Source: Gammaproteobacteria bacterium
GTDB taxonomy: Bacteria; Pseudomonadota; Gammaproteobacteria; Chromatiales; Sedimenticolaceae
Direction: 5' to 3'
DNA length: 8,117 nucleotides
Assembly: GCA_020445245.1 (NCBI GenBank)
Contig: JAGRHB010000072.1
Location: forward strand, 1 to 8,117
Shown here: positions 1 through 6,274 of the stretch, in pieces
Layout: each line of letters begins with the position of its first letter
Numbering within the stretch: position 1 is the first letter of the stretch
The notes under the pieces: generated by a model
Database searches by the model: none
What the model was told of the DNA's origin: nothing
What the model saw: the letters and a program-made list of their open reading frames with translations, nothing else
Translations under genes and position numbers: made by a program

Positions 1-215
1 TGACAGTCGACGCTGGTGTACGGGACTGGATGGCTGAAAAAGGCTACGACCCGCAGATGGGGGCCAGGCCGATGGCGCGGGTGATCCAGGAACACATCAA
101 GAAGCCCCTGGCCGAGGAGCTGCTGTTCGGCCGGCTGTCACACGGGGGTAGGGTTCGAATCTCTATGGTCGACACGGAACTGGCGTTCGATATCGAGGAG
201 ACGGCGGTACATTGA
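1..215 (+). CDS. clpA: ATP-dependent Clp protease ATPase subunit ClpA, C-terminal end (partial)
   Basis: This is the last 70 codons of ClpA, the AAA+ unfoldase that feeds substrates, including ClpS-delivered N-degron proteins, into the ClpP peptidase in the cytoplasm. The first full codon in frame starts at base 3; the rest of the gene lies off the left edge. The visible residues contain AEKGYDPQMGARPMARVIQ followed by KKPLAEELLFG. This is the C-terminal small domain of the second AAA+ module, with the GAR sensor-2 arginine that contacts nucleotide. The protein ends a few residues after this domain, as ClpA does. The gene converges on infA with only 46 bases between stop codons, and I see no convincing terminator there. 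ClpB and ClpC share the GYDPxxGARP motif, but the infA/bpt/aat context and the short tail favour ClpA. Confidence 0.93.
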   Translation, partial: TVDAGVRDWMAEKGYDPQMGARPMARVIQEHIKKPLAEELLFGRLSHGGRVRISMVDTELAFDIEETAVH

Positions 216-261
216 GGTGCCGGCCGCGGACGGACAGGCGCCCTGCTGATCTGGTCGGTTG

Positions 262-480
262 TCAGCGTTCCCGGTAGACGATGCGGCCTTTGCTCAGGTC
301 GTAGGGTGTGAGCTCAACCTTGACCTTGTCACCGGTCAGGATGCGGATGTAGTGCTTGCGCATCTTGCCGGAGATATGCGCAGTCACGACATGACCGTTC
401 TCCAGTTCCACCCGGAACATCGTATTCGGCAACGTGTCCACCACGGTGCCTTCCATTTCGATTACGTCTTCTTTCGCCAT
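262..480 (-). CDS. infA: Translation initiation factor IF-1
   Basis: A 72-residue protein, the exact usual length of IF-1. IF-1 is the small OB-fold protein that sits in the A site of the 30S subunit during initiation and assists IF-2 and IF-3. The sequence is canonical throughout: [19 protein letters not shown] at the start, then [43 protein letters not shown] and a basic C-terminus. The ATG at 478-480 is the universal family start. Only a weak GGGA-like Shine-Dalgarno lies upstream. The gene sits 85 bases downstream of bpt on the same strand but has its own extended -10 promoter in that gap, so it is probably expressed both independently and by read-through. In E. coli and Pseudomonas infA also lies next to clpA. 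Confidence 0.98.
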   Translation of the reverse strand: MAKEDVIEMEGTVVDTLPNTMFRVELENGHVVTAHISGKMRKHYIRILTGDKVKVELTPYDLSKGRIVYRER

Positions 481-498
481 TGATCCCGTCCGAACGAT

Positions 499-520
499 GG
501 TAGCGCCACGGCGTGCTACC
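499..520 (-). other. Inverted repeat (hairpin) in the infA 5' leader
   Basis: GGTAGC at 499-504 pairs with GCTACC at 515-520, a 6-bp stem around a 10-base loop. An alternative fold keeps 5 outer pairs and adds three inner CGC/GCG pairs. It lies just downstream of the predicted infA start point (about 527) and about 18 bases before the ATG, so it would fold in the infA leader mRNA. It could also help end read-through from bpt, but no U-run follows it. The repeat is directly visible; any function is inference. Confidence 0.4.
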
Positions 521-533
521 CAAGAGGCGCAAA

Positions 534-542
534 ATTATAGCA
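534..542 (-). promoter_or_regulatory. Extended -10 promoter for infA
   Basis: Read on the minus strand, this is TGC followed by a perfect TATAAT (534-539), the extended -10 form recognised by sigma-70. At 17-base spacing the -35 position reads CTGTCG (about 3 of 6 matches), and a poor -35 is common with extended -10 promoters. Transcription would start near 527, giving a leader of roughly 47 bases. It lies wholly in the 85-base gap between the bpt stop and the infA start. This is the best promoter match in the window. Confidence 0.65.
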
Positions 543-565
543 GAGCCGAATGATCGCGACAGGTG

Positions 566-1297
566 TTAATCGCGCAGCCTGTCATCGGGGCCGAAGCGTC
601 GCCAGCGGCCGTCACGCCACAGCTCGATCGGGCGGAACCCGGACTTGTACGTCATCTTGCGGCTGTCGCGAATCCAGTAGCCGAGATAAAGATAGGGGAG
701 TCCTGCAGCGCGGGTACGTTCGATCTGTTCGAGAATCGCATAAGTGCCGAGTGAGCGCGCGCTCATTTCCGGCTCGAAGAAGGTGTAGACAGCCGACATG
801 CCATCACTCGGAAGATCAGTGACTGCGACTGCAACCAACTGATCTCCAATAAAAAATTCAAGGAACTGTGTGTCGCACCACGGGGCCAGCAGGAATCCGA
901 GATAGTCTGCCGTCGAGGCGTCTGCCATGCCGCCGTCGCGGTGTCGTGCCTGGGTATAGCGCTGGTACAGCGCGTAGTGACGTGGGTTGAACCCGGCGGG
1001 GTGCTCGCGGACTTCGACATCGGTATTGAGTGCGCGCACCCGGCGATGGTTCCGCCTGGCCACGAATTCGTCGACCGGCACACGGACCGACACGCATTGG
1101 CTGCATGTCTCGCAGCGTGGTGCGTAGACCAGTTTGCCGCTACGGCGAAAGCCGTAATGCAGCAGTTCGCTATAGGTTGCCATATCCATGGGGGAATCGG
1201 GGTCGACGAACAGGGTGCTGCTGGTCTGCCCCGGCAGATAGTTGCAGGGATGGGGCGCCGACAGGTACAGCGGGATATTCGAACCCGTGTTTCTCAT
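566..1297 (-). CDS. bpt: Aspartate/glutamate leucyltransferase (bacterial N-end rule, Bpt)
   Basis: A 243-residue protein of the bacterial ATE1-like family, often annotated as putative arginyl-tRNA-protein transferase. Bpt moves leucine from Leu-tRNA to N-terminal Asp or Glu of proteins, making an N-degron read by ClpS-ClpAP. Family marks are the N-terminal CNYLPGQ (Cys18), the SxLLHYGFRRSG block (43-54), the CETCSQC cluster (Cys62, 65, 68), and the conserved C-terminal block YLYLGYWIRDSRKMTYKSGF (202-221). Length is normal and the frame is intact. The start ATG (1295-1297) overlaps the aat stop as ATGA. No Shine-Dalgarno is visible, so translation probably depends on coupling to aat. infA follows downstream. 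The leucyl rather than arginyl specificity is taken from studied bacterial relatives, not read from this sequence. Confidence 0.95.
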   Translation of the reverse strand: MRNTGSNIPLYLSAPHPCNYLPGQTSSTLFVDPDSPMDMATYSELLHYGFRRSGKLVYAPRCETCSQCVSVRVPVDEFVARRNHRRVRALNTDVEVREHPAGFNPRHYALYQRYTQARHRDGGMADASTADYLGFLLAPWCDTQFLEFFIGDQLVAVAVTDLPSDGMSAVYTFFEPEMSARSLGTYAILEQIERTRAAGLPYLYLGYWIRDSRKMTYKSGFRPIELWRDGRWRRFGPDDRLRD

Positions 1298-2016
1298 CGC
1301 GCCCGCGCCAGGTCAGCGGCGTTGTGTCGTGGACGTGGCAGCAGTGCGGGTGCGGAGCCGGACACCGCTATTGTCATCTCGTCCTGAAACTTTTCACGGC
1401 TCAGTTCGTGTGCCCCGAGGCTGGCCAGATGCTCGGTGTAGACCTGGCAGTCGATCAGTCGCAGCGGCTGTGTGGTGGCGATCTCGTTTAGGAGCACCAG
1501 AGCCGTCTTCGAAGCGTCACTGGCGAGACTGAACATCGATTCGCCGAAAAACATCTGGCCGAGCTGAATGCCATAGAGTCCGCCAACCAGGTCGTTGCCA
1601 TGCCAGACCTCGATCGAGTGTGCGTGCCCGGCACGGTGCAGTGACAGGTATGACTCGATCATGGCTGCGACCAGCCAGGTACCCGACTGGCTCCTGCGTG
1701 GTGCCGCACACGACCGGATGACGGCCTCGAACGACTGGTTGACACTGACCTGGTAGGCGCGCCGGCGCAGCGAGCGGCGCAGCGATCGAGAGACGTGCAA
1801 CGCGCCGGGATAGAGCACCATGCGTGGCGCCGGACTCCACCAGAGGATAGGTTGGCCGGCGCTGTACCAGGGAAAGATGCCGCGGCGGTAGGCGTTCAGG
1901 ACCCGTGTCTCCGAAAGGTCGCCACCAACTGCAAGCAGACCGTTGGGCTCGGACTCGGCCAGGCCCGGATCCGGAAAACCGATATCGGGCGGTGTGCCGT
2001 CGAGATCGAAGATCAT
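1294..2016 (-). CDS. aat: Leucyl/phenylalanyl-tRNA-protein transferase
   Basis: A 240-residue cytoplasmic enzyme that transfers Leu or Phe from aminoacyl-tRNA to N-terminal Lys or Arg, creating primary N-degrons for ClpS-ClpAP. Visible family blocks are GLLAVGGDLS (26-35), YRRGIFPWY (43-51), WWSPAPRMV (59-67), HAHSIEVW (131-138), LVGGLYG (143-149), FFGESMFS (156-163) and DCQVYTEHLASLGA (189-202). Glu159 and Gln191 line up with the E. coli active-site pair Glu156 and Gln188. The WWSPxPR block has Ala where Asp is usual. The start ATG (2014-2016) overlaps the stop of the upstream DUF482 gene as ATGA, and the end overlaps the bpt start likewise. No Shine-Dalgarno is seen before it, which points to translational coupling within a three-gene unit. 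Confidence 0.97.
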   Translation of the reverse strand: MIFDLDGTPPDIGFPDPGLAESEPNGLLAVGGDLSETRVLNAYRRGIFPWYSAGQPILWWSPAPRMVLYPGALHVSRSLRRSLRRRAYQVSVNQSFEAVIRSCAAPRRSQSGTWLVAAMIESYLSLHRAGHAHSIEVWHGNDLVGGLYGIQLGQMFFGESMFSLASDASKTALVLLNEIATTQPLRLIDCQVYTEHLASLGAHELSREKFQDEMTIAVSGSAPALLPRPRHNAADLARAR

Positions 2017-3188
2017 GGCGCGCTGTCGGCCCGGTAGGGGCTGTGGGATTGCATCTCCGCCAGGTAATCGCGCATACCGGCGCGCTCGTGGTCGAGGTGC
2101 CTGGCAATCGCCTCGTGAAATCGTGTATCCGCCAGCCAGTGCGTGGAATAGGTCTCGGTTGGCAAGAAGCCGCGTGCCACCTTGTGCTCACCCTGGGCAC
2201 CCGGCTCGAAGCGCGCCAGGCGGTGACGGATGCAGTAGTCGAGCCCCTGGTAGTAGCAGGCTTCGAAGTGCAGATTGTCAAAATGTGCGCTGCAGCCCCA
2301 GTGTCGTCCGTACAGCGTATCGTCGCTGACCAGACAGAAGGCTGCCGCCACTGGTTGCGATGCATGCTCCGCGAGTATCAACAGCACGCACTCCGGCATG
2401 CTGCGGGCGATCGACTCGAAGAACCCCAGCGACAGCGTCGGTGTGCCGCCGTGGCGATGAAAGGTCGATTGGTAGAGTTGATGGAAGGTCTCCCAGTCGT
2501 CATGGTCAGCACCATGCCCGTCGAGTTGGCGAAACACGATCCCGGCCTCGGCGACACGGCGGCGCTCCTTGCGGATGTTCTTGCGTTTGGCCGAACTCAG
2601 GGTGGCGAGAAAGGCATCAAAGTCGGTGTAGCGGCGGTTTTCCCAGTGAAACTGGCAGCCGACCCGTCGTGCCAGTCCGGCCTGCTCGAACAGCTCGGTC
2701 TCGACGGCGGTGGTGAACAGCCAGTGCAGCGACGAAGCCTCTTCCTGTCTGGCCAACTCCTGCGCAGCGGCGAGCAGCAACCGGCTGGACTGCGCCGGGG
2801 CATCTGCCGCCACCAGCAGCTTCGGGCCGGTTGCCGGCGTATACGGTGAGGCGCTGACCAGTTTCGGGTAATAGCGCATGCCGTTGCGCGCATATGCATC
2901 GGCCCATGCCCAATCGAACACGAATTCGCCATACGAGTTGAATTTCAGGTACAGCGGCGCAGCGGCGACGAGTCTTTGTTGCGCGTCCCACAGCGTCAGG
3001 TGTCGCGGCAGCCAGCCAAAATGCTCGCCCAGGCAACCTTCTTCCTCCAGTGCACTCAGGAACTCGTGGCGCAGGAAGGGGAAAGGGGCTGCGCCGAGCG
3101 CGTTCCAGGCAGTGCCGTCGATATCAGCGATGCGTTCGATGATCCGCAGCGTTGGATTGCCGGCCGTCTTGCTGTTGGGGGGCGTCAT
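2013..3188 (-). CDS. FemAB-like / DUF482 GNAT-fold acyltransferase of unknown substrate
   Basis: A 391-residue protein that I recognise as the DUF482 (FemAB_like) family, often annotated as a GNAT N-acetyltransferase or peptidoglycan biosynthesis protein. Its reaction is not established. Characteristic blocks are PFLRHEFLSALE (38-49), PLYLKFNSYGEFVFDWAWAD (78-97), ASPYTPATGPKLL (113-125), a basic stretch LSSAKRKNIRKERR (197-210), and FEPGAQGEHKVARGFLPTET (327-346) near the C-terminus. There is no signal peptide or membrane segment, so it should be cytoplasmic. The frame is open upstream for 81 more codons, but that part overlaps the divergent PilZ gene. The ATG at 3186-3188 starts just before the conserved core, although no Shine-Dalgarno is visible. 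Its stop overlaps the aat start (ATGA), so it heads the aat-bpt unit. The related FemABX proteins use aminoacyl-tRNA as donor; whether this one does is inference. Confidence 0.88.
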   Translation of the reverse strand: MTPPNSKTAGNPTLRIIERIADIDGTAWNALGAAPFPFLRHEFLSALEEEGCLGEHFGWLPRHLTLWDAQQRLVAAAPLYLKFNSYGEFVFDWAWADAYARNGMRYYPKLVSASPYTPATGPKLLVAADAPAQSSRLLLAAAQELARQEEASSLHWLFTTAVETELFEQAGLARRVGCQFHWENRRYTDFDAFLATLSSAKRKNIRKERRRVAEAGIVFRQLDGHGADHDDWETFHQLYQSTFHRHGGTPTLSLGFFESIARSMPECVLLILAEHASQPVAAAFCLVSDDTLYGRHWGCSAHFDNLHFEACYYQGLDYCIRHRLARFEPGAQGEHKVARGFLPTETYSTHWLADTRFHEAIARHLDHERAGMRDYLAEMQSHSPYRADSAP

Positions 3189-3195
3189 GGGCGAA

Positions 3196-3224
3196 ACGGT
3201 ATGATCATGACCTGCCGTGGTCAA
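3196..3224 (-). promoter_or_regulatory. Possible promoter for the DUF482-aat-bpt operon
   Basis: On the minus strand TTGACC (3219-3224, 5 of 6 to the -35 consensus) is followed after 17 bases by TACCGT (3196-3201, 3 of 6, keeping the first T, the A and the last T). The start point would fall at about 3189, almost exactly at the gene's ATG. The mRNA would then be leaderless or nearly so, which fits the absence of a Shine-Dalgarno. The -10 is weak, so this is tentative. Confidence 0.25.
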
Positions 3225-3246
3225 CGTTTCGATCTGGTGGGATAAA
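3218..3246 (+). promoter_or_regulatory. Possible promoter for the PilZ gene, overlapping the divergent one
   Basis: On the plus strand TGGTCA (3218-3223, 4 of 6) is followed after 17 bases by GATAAA (3241-3246, 4 of 6) in a locally AT-rich patch. The start point would be near 3253, upstream of the GTG at 3277 but downstream of the GTG at 3217. It therefore supports the shorter PilZ protein. The -35 shares its bases with the -35 proposed for the opposite operon. Both matches are moderate. Confidence 0.25.
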
Positions 3247-3276
3247 GAATTTCTTTCGCCGTCCGATACAGCCGTC

Positions 3277-3972
3277 GTGAACAACCAATCCGATCTTCTG
3301 AATCTGACTTCCGGTTCTGTACTGCAGATCCAGGCAACCGTGCCGGAAAACGCGCCGCGATTTTCGGTCCGACTGATCGGTTCCCTGCCCGGCGCGAGCC
3401 TGGTCGTCACCACGCCGACATTGGATGGCAAGGTGCAGATCGTCCGCGAGGGTCAGCGCTTCAACGTGCGCGTCCTCAAGGGTGAGCGGGTTCTCGGGTT
3501 CGTCGCCCAGATCCTGTACACGACGATGAAGCCTTACCCGCATATGCACCTCGAGTACCCGAGTCAATTCGAGCAGATCGTGGTGCGCAATGCGTCACGC
3601 GTATCGGCCGACATTGGCGCGATGGTGCGCAATACCGTCGAGGCCAACGAGGAGCAGAGCTTCCATGCCGCGAGCATCGTCGATCTCAGCGAGAGCGGTG
3701 CGAAGATCGCCAGCGACCGGCACCTCGGCGAGGCGGCAGAGATACTGCACATCAAGTTCGAACTGATGATCAGTGGGGCTGCAGAGGAGCTCGGTCTGCT
3801 GGGGGACATCCGCAACGTCAACGAGCGTGTGGAGACAGGAGTGGAGGGCGAGAAGACCGTGGTCTACACCGGTGTCCAGTTCCGAACACTGAGTCGCTAT
3901 CAGCAGGTGCTGCTGCACGCCTGGGTGACCAACAAGGTTCTTCAGAGCGCATTGCGCTCGCAACGTGGCTGA
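3277..3972 (+). CDS. PilZ-domain protein with YcgR-type N-terminal domain (flagellar brake-like)
   Basis: A 231-residue protein from the GTG at 3277. Residues about 7-95 look like the YcgR N-terminal domain: LTSGSVLQIQ, then RLIGSLPGASLVVTTP, then IVREGQRFNVRVLKGERVLGF. A PilZ domain follows with both c-di-GMP-binding motifs intact, RxxxR at 104-108 (RNASR) and DxSxxG at 136-141 (DLSESG), ending in the usual GVQF (199-202) and a helix. YcgR-like proteins bind c-di-GMP and slow flagellar rotation; others act on different outputs. No flagellar gene is in view, so the target is unknown. The start is uncertain. A longer version from the GTG at 3217 adds 20 residues, but its codons are AT-richer and cross the likely promoter. 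Neither start has a clear Shine-Dalgarno. The gene is divergent from the DUF482 gene and convergent with trxB. Confidence 0.85.
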   Translation: MNNQSDLLNLTSGSVLQIQATVPENAPRFSVRLIGSLPGASLVVTTPTLDGKVQIVREGQRFNVRVLKGERVLGFVAQILYTTMKPYPHMHLEYPSQFEQIVVRNASRVSADIGAMVRNTVEANEEQSFHAASIVDLSESGAKIASDRHLGEAAEILHIKFELMISGAAEELGLLGDIRNVNERVETGVEGEKTVVYTGVQFRTLSRYQQVLLHAWVTNKVLQSALRSQRG

Positions 3973-3992
3973 GCATTCTCCGCGGAAACTGA

Positions 3993-4027
3993 CGGTGCAA
4001 CGCGCCCGGTACCGGGCGCGCGCACCG
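3993..4027. terminator. GC-rich hairpin between convergent PilZ gene and trxB
   Basis: Bases 4001-4020 are a perfect 20-base palindrome centred on GGTACC. It is extended by a second stem, CGGTGC (3993-3998) with GCACCG (4022-4027), across a small internal bulge. It fills most of the 65-base gap between the two stop codons, the usual place for a bidirectional terminator. Neither side has an immediate U-run. The T6 at 4044-4049 lies 16 bases past the hairpin, inside the trxB Lys-Lys codons. It may therefore block transcript decay or act with Rho rather than as an intrinsic terminator. Confidence 0.5.
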
Positions 4028-4037
4028 GCAGGGCCGA

Positions 4038-5018
<981 letters not shown>

Positions 5019-5086
5019 TCAATTTCTGCTTCGCCGCGTTTGCCCCCGGATGGGTGACGGGATGGCGAAGGGCTTGGGCGGGCAAT

Positions 5087-5114
5087 ACTATAAGGGAGCG
5101 CGTGCGGAGGTAAA
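5087..5114 (-). promoter_or_regulatory. Possible trxB promoter
   Basis: On the minus strand TTTACC (5109-5114, 4 of 6) and TATAGT (5087-5092, 5 of 6) are separated by 16 bases. Transcription would start near 5080, giving a leader of about 77 bases. The -35 lies on the Shine-Dalgarno of the divergent ald gene. The plus strand of the same patch reads TACTATAAG and might serve ald, but I find no good -35 for it. Confidence 0.35.
5106..5110 (+). promoter_or_regulatory. Ribosome binding site of ald
   Basis: GGAGG with a 7-base spacer before the ATG at 5118. This is a strong, well-placed Shine-Dalgarno that fixes the ald start. Confidence 0.8.
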
Positions 5115-5117
5115 ACA

Positions 5118-6179
5118 ATGCATTTGAAGGTGGGCGTACCAAAGGAAATCAAACCCCTGGAGGGCAGGGTTGGCTTGACACCGGCGGCAGCGGCGGAACT
5201 GATACGGCGCGGTGCCCCCGTGGCGGTGCAACAGGGCGCCGGTGACGCCAGCGGCTACCCGGACGACGCCTATCTCGCCGTCGGGGCACAGGTCCTGCCG
5301 GATGCCGATACGCTGTACGACTGGGCGCAGCTGGTGGTGAAGGTGAAAGAGCCGGTGGGCGAGGAAATCGATCGCCTGAGGCGCGAGCACCTGCTGTTCT
5401 GCTATCTGCACCTGGCGGCCAACCCGGAACTCACTCGCCGCCTGTGCGGGATCGGCCTTACCGCAATCGCCTTCGAGACGGTGATGGACGAGGGGCGCCT
5501 GCCGATCCTGGTGCCGATGAGTGAGATCGCCGGTCGCATTGCGGTCCAGGTGGGTGCCCACCTGCTGCATACCCCGCAGGGCGGCAAGGGGATCCTGCTC
5601 GGTGGCCTGCCCAGTGTCGGGCGCGGCAACGTGGTGGTACTGGGCGCGGGCAGTGCGGGCGGTGCGGCAGTGCGCGCCGCGGCGGCATTGGGTGCGAATG
5701 TCACGGTATTCGACAGGAACCCGCGGCAACTCGAACGCATGTACCGCATTGCACCCAACATCACGGCGCTGGTGCCGACGGATACGGTGATGGCGGAGGC
5801 GGTCATTGGTGCCGATCTGCTGATCGGTGCAGTGCTGTTGCCGGGCGCTGCCACGCCGCGCCTGGTGTCGCGTGCCCAGGTGGCGCAGATGCAGCCCGGA
5901 AGTGTGATTGCCGATATCGCGGTCGACCAGGGCGGCTGTATCGAGACCACACGGCCGACCACCTACGACGCACCGACCTATGTGGATGAAGGTGTTCAGC
6001 ATTTCTGTGTGACCAATATGCCAGGTGCAGTGCCGCGCAGCGCCACCCAGGCGCTCACTGCCGCGATGATGCCGTATCTGCACACACTGCTGGGTCCGGA
6101 CTGGCGCGCCGACGTGCGTCTGGCGGGCGCCATCAACGTCGAGAAGGGCGCTATCGTCCATCCTGCCCTGCGCGGATGA
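5118..6179 (+). CDS. ald: Alanine dehydrogenase (NAD-dependent)
   Basis: A 353-residue enzyme interconverting L-alanine and pyruvate plus ammonia with NAD. It opens with VGVPKEIKPLEGRVGLTPA, the family signature. Residues matching the studied enzymes are Arg17 and Lys77 (substrate carboxylate and carbonyl; LVVKVKEP block), His98 (YLHLAA block) and Asp270 (AVDQGGC). The Rossmann motif is VLGAGSAGG at 174-182, with Asp199 at the end of the second strand (TVFD), which favours NAD over NADP. The C-terminal VTNMPGAVPRSAT block (298-310) is also typical. The N-terminal half resembles transhydrogenase PntA, but the length and C-terminal block identify alanine dehydrogenase. Known enzymes are cytoplasmic hexamers. 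It occupies the position that lrp, a leucine/alanine-sensing regulator, holds between trxB and ftsK in E. coli; no Lrp-family gene is in this window. Confidence 0.95.
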   Translation: MHLKVGVPKEIKPLEGRVGLTPAAAAELIRRGAPVAVQQGAGDASGYPDDAYLAVGAQVLPDADTLYDWAQLVVKVKEPVGEEIDRLRREHLLFCYLHLAANPELTRRLCGIGLTAIAFETVMDEGRLPILVPMSEIAGRIAVQVGAHLLHTPQGGKGILLGGLPSVGRGNVVVLGAGSAGGAAVRAAAALGANVTVFDRNPRQLERMYRIAPNITALVPTDTVMAEAVIGADLLIGAVLLPGAATPRLVSRAQVAQMQPGSVIADIAVDQGGCIETTRPTTYDAPTYVDEGVQHFCVTNMPGAVPRSATQALTAAMMPYLHTLLGPDWRADVRLAGAINVEKGAIVHPALRG

Positions 6180-6200
6180 CTGTCTCTTGGCCCCGGGCTG

Positions 6201-6270
6201 TGCAATAATTCGCAAGTTACCTTTAGAAAACTGTATAAATTGCTGTTTCATATTGTTTATTTGGTGAATT
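6201..6270 (+). promoter_or_regulatory. AT-rich upstream region of ftsK, probable promoter
   Basis: The gap between ald and ftsK is strikingly AT-rich for this GC-rich window. It contains a good -10 candidate, TATAAA at 6234-6239. The best -35 is TTCGCA at 6209-6214 (4 of 6), at a long 19-base spacing, so the pairing is weak. I see no terminator after ald, so read-through from ald is also possible. Confidence 0.35.
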
Positions 6271-6274
6271 CGAG

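Noticed and set aside
216..242. Possible terminator hairpin between clpA and infA (GGTGCC with GGCGCC)
   Set aside because: Only 6 pairs including one G-U, a 15-base loop, no following T-run, and a mismatch when read on the infA strand. It is too weak to call.
216..261. tRNA-Ser gene (serW lies between clpA and infA in E. coli)
   Set aside because: The gap is only 46 bases, too short for a tRNA, and no tRNA-like arms are visible.
1905..2849. Open frame of 314 codons on the plus strand across the aat/DUF482 junction
   Set aside because: It lies antisense to two genes with strong family signatures. Its translation is low-complexity and Arg/Gln-rich with no domain.
3189..3431. 81-codon N-terminal extension of the DUF482 protein
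   Set aside because: The frame is open but runs antisense through the first part of the PilZ gene. The added residues do not resemble the family, whose conserved core begins just after the ATG at 3188.
6180..6200. GGCCCCGGGC after ald as a terminator
   Set aside because: The palindrome is only 6 bases, with no room for a loop and no T-run, so it cannot form a convincing terminator hairpin.
5088..6251. Open frame of 387 codons antisense to ald
   Set aside because: It mirrors ald almost end to end, has Gln/His/Arg-rich composition typical of reverse-frame translation of GC-rich genes, and shows no recognisable domain. ald on the plus strand has full family motifs and a strong Shine-Dalgarno.
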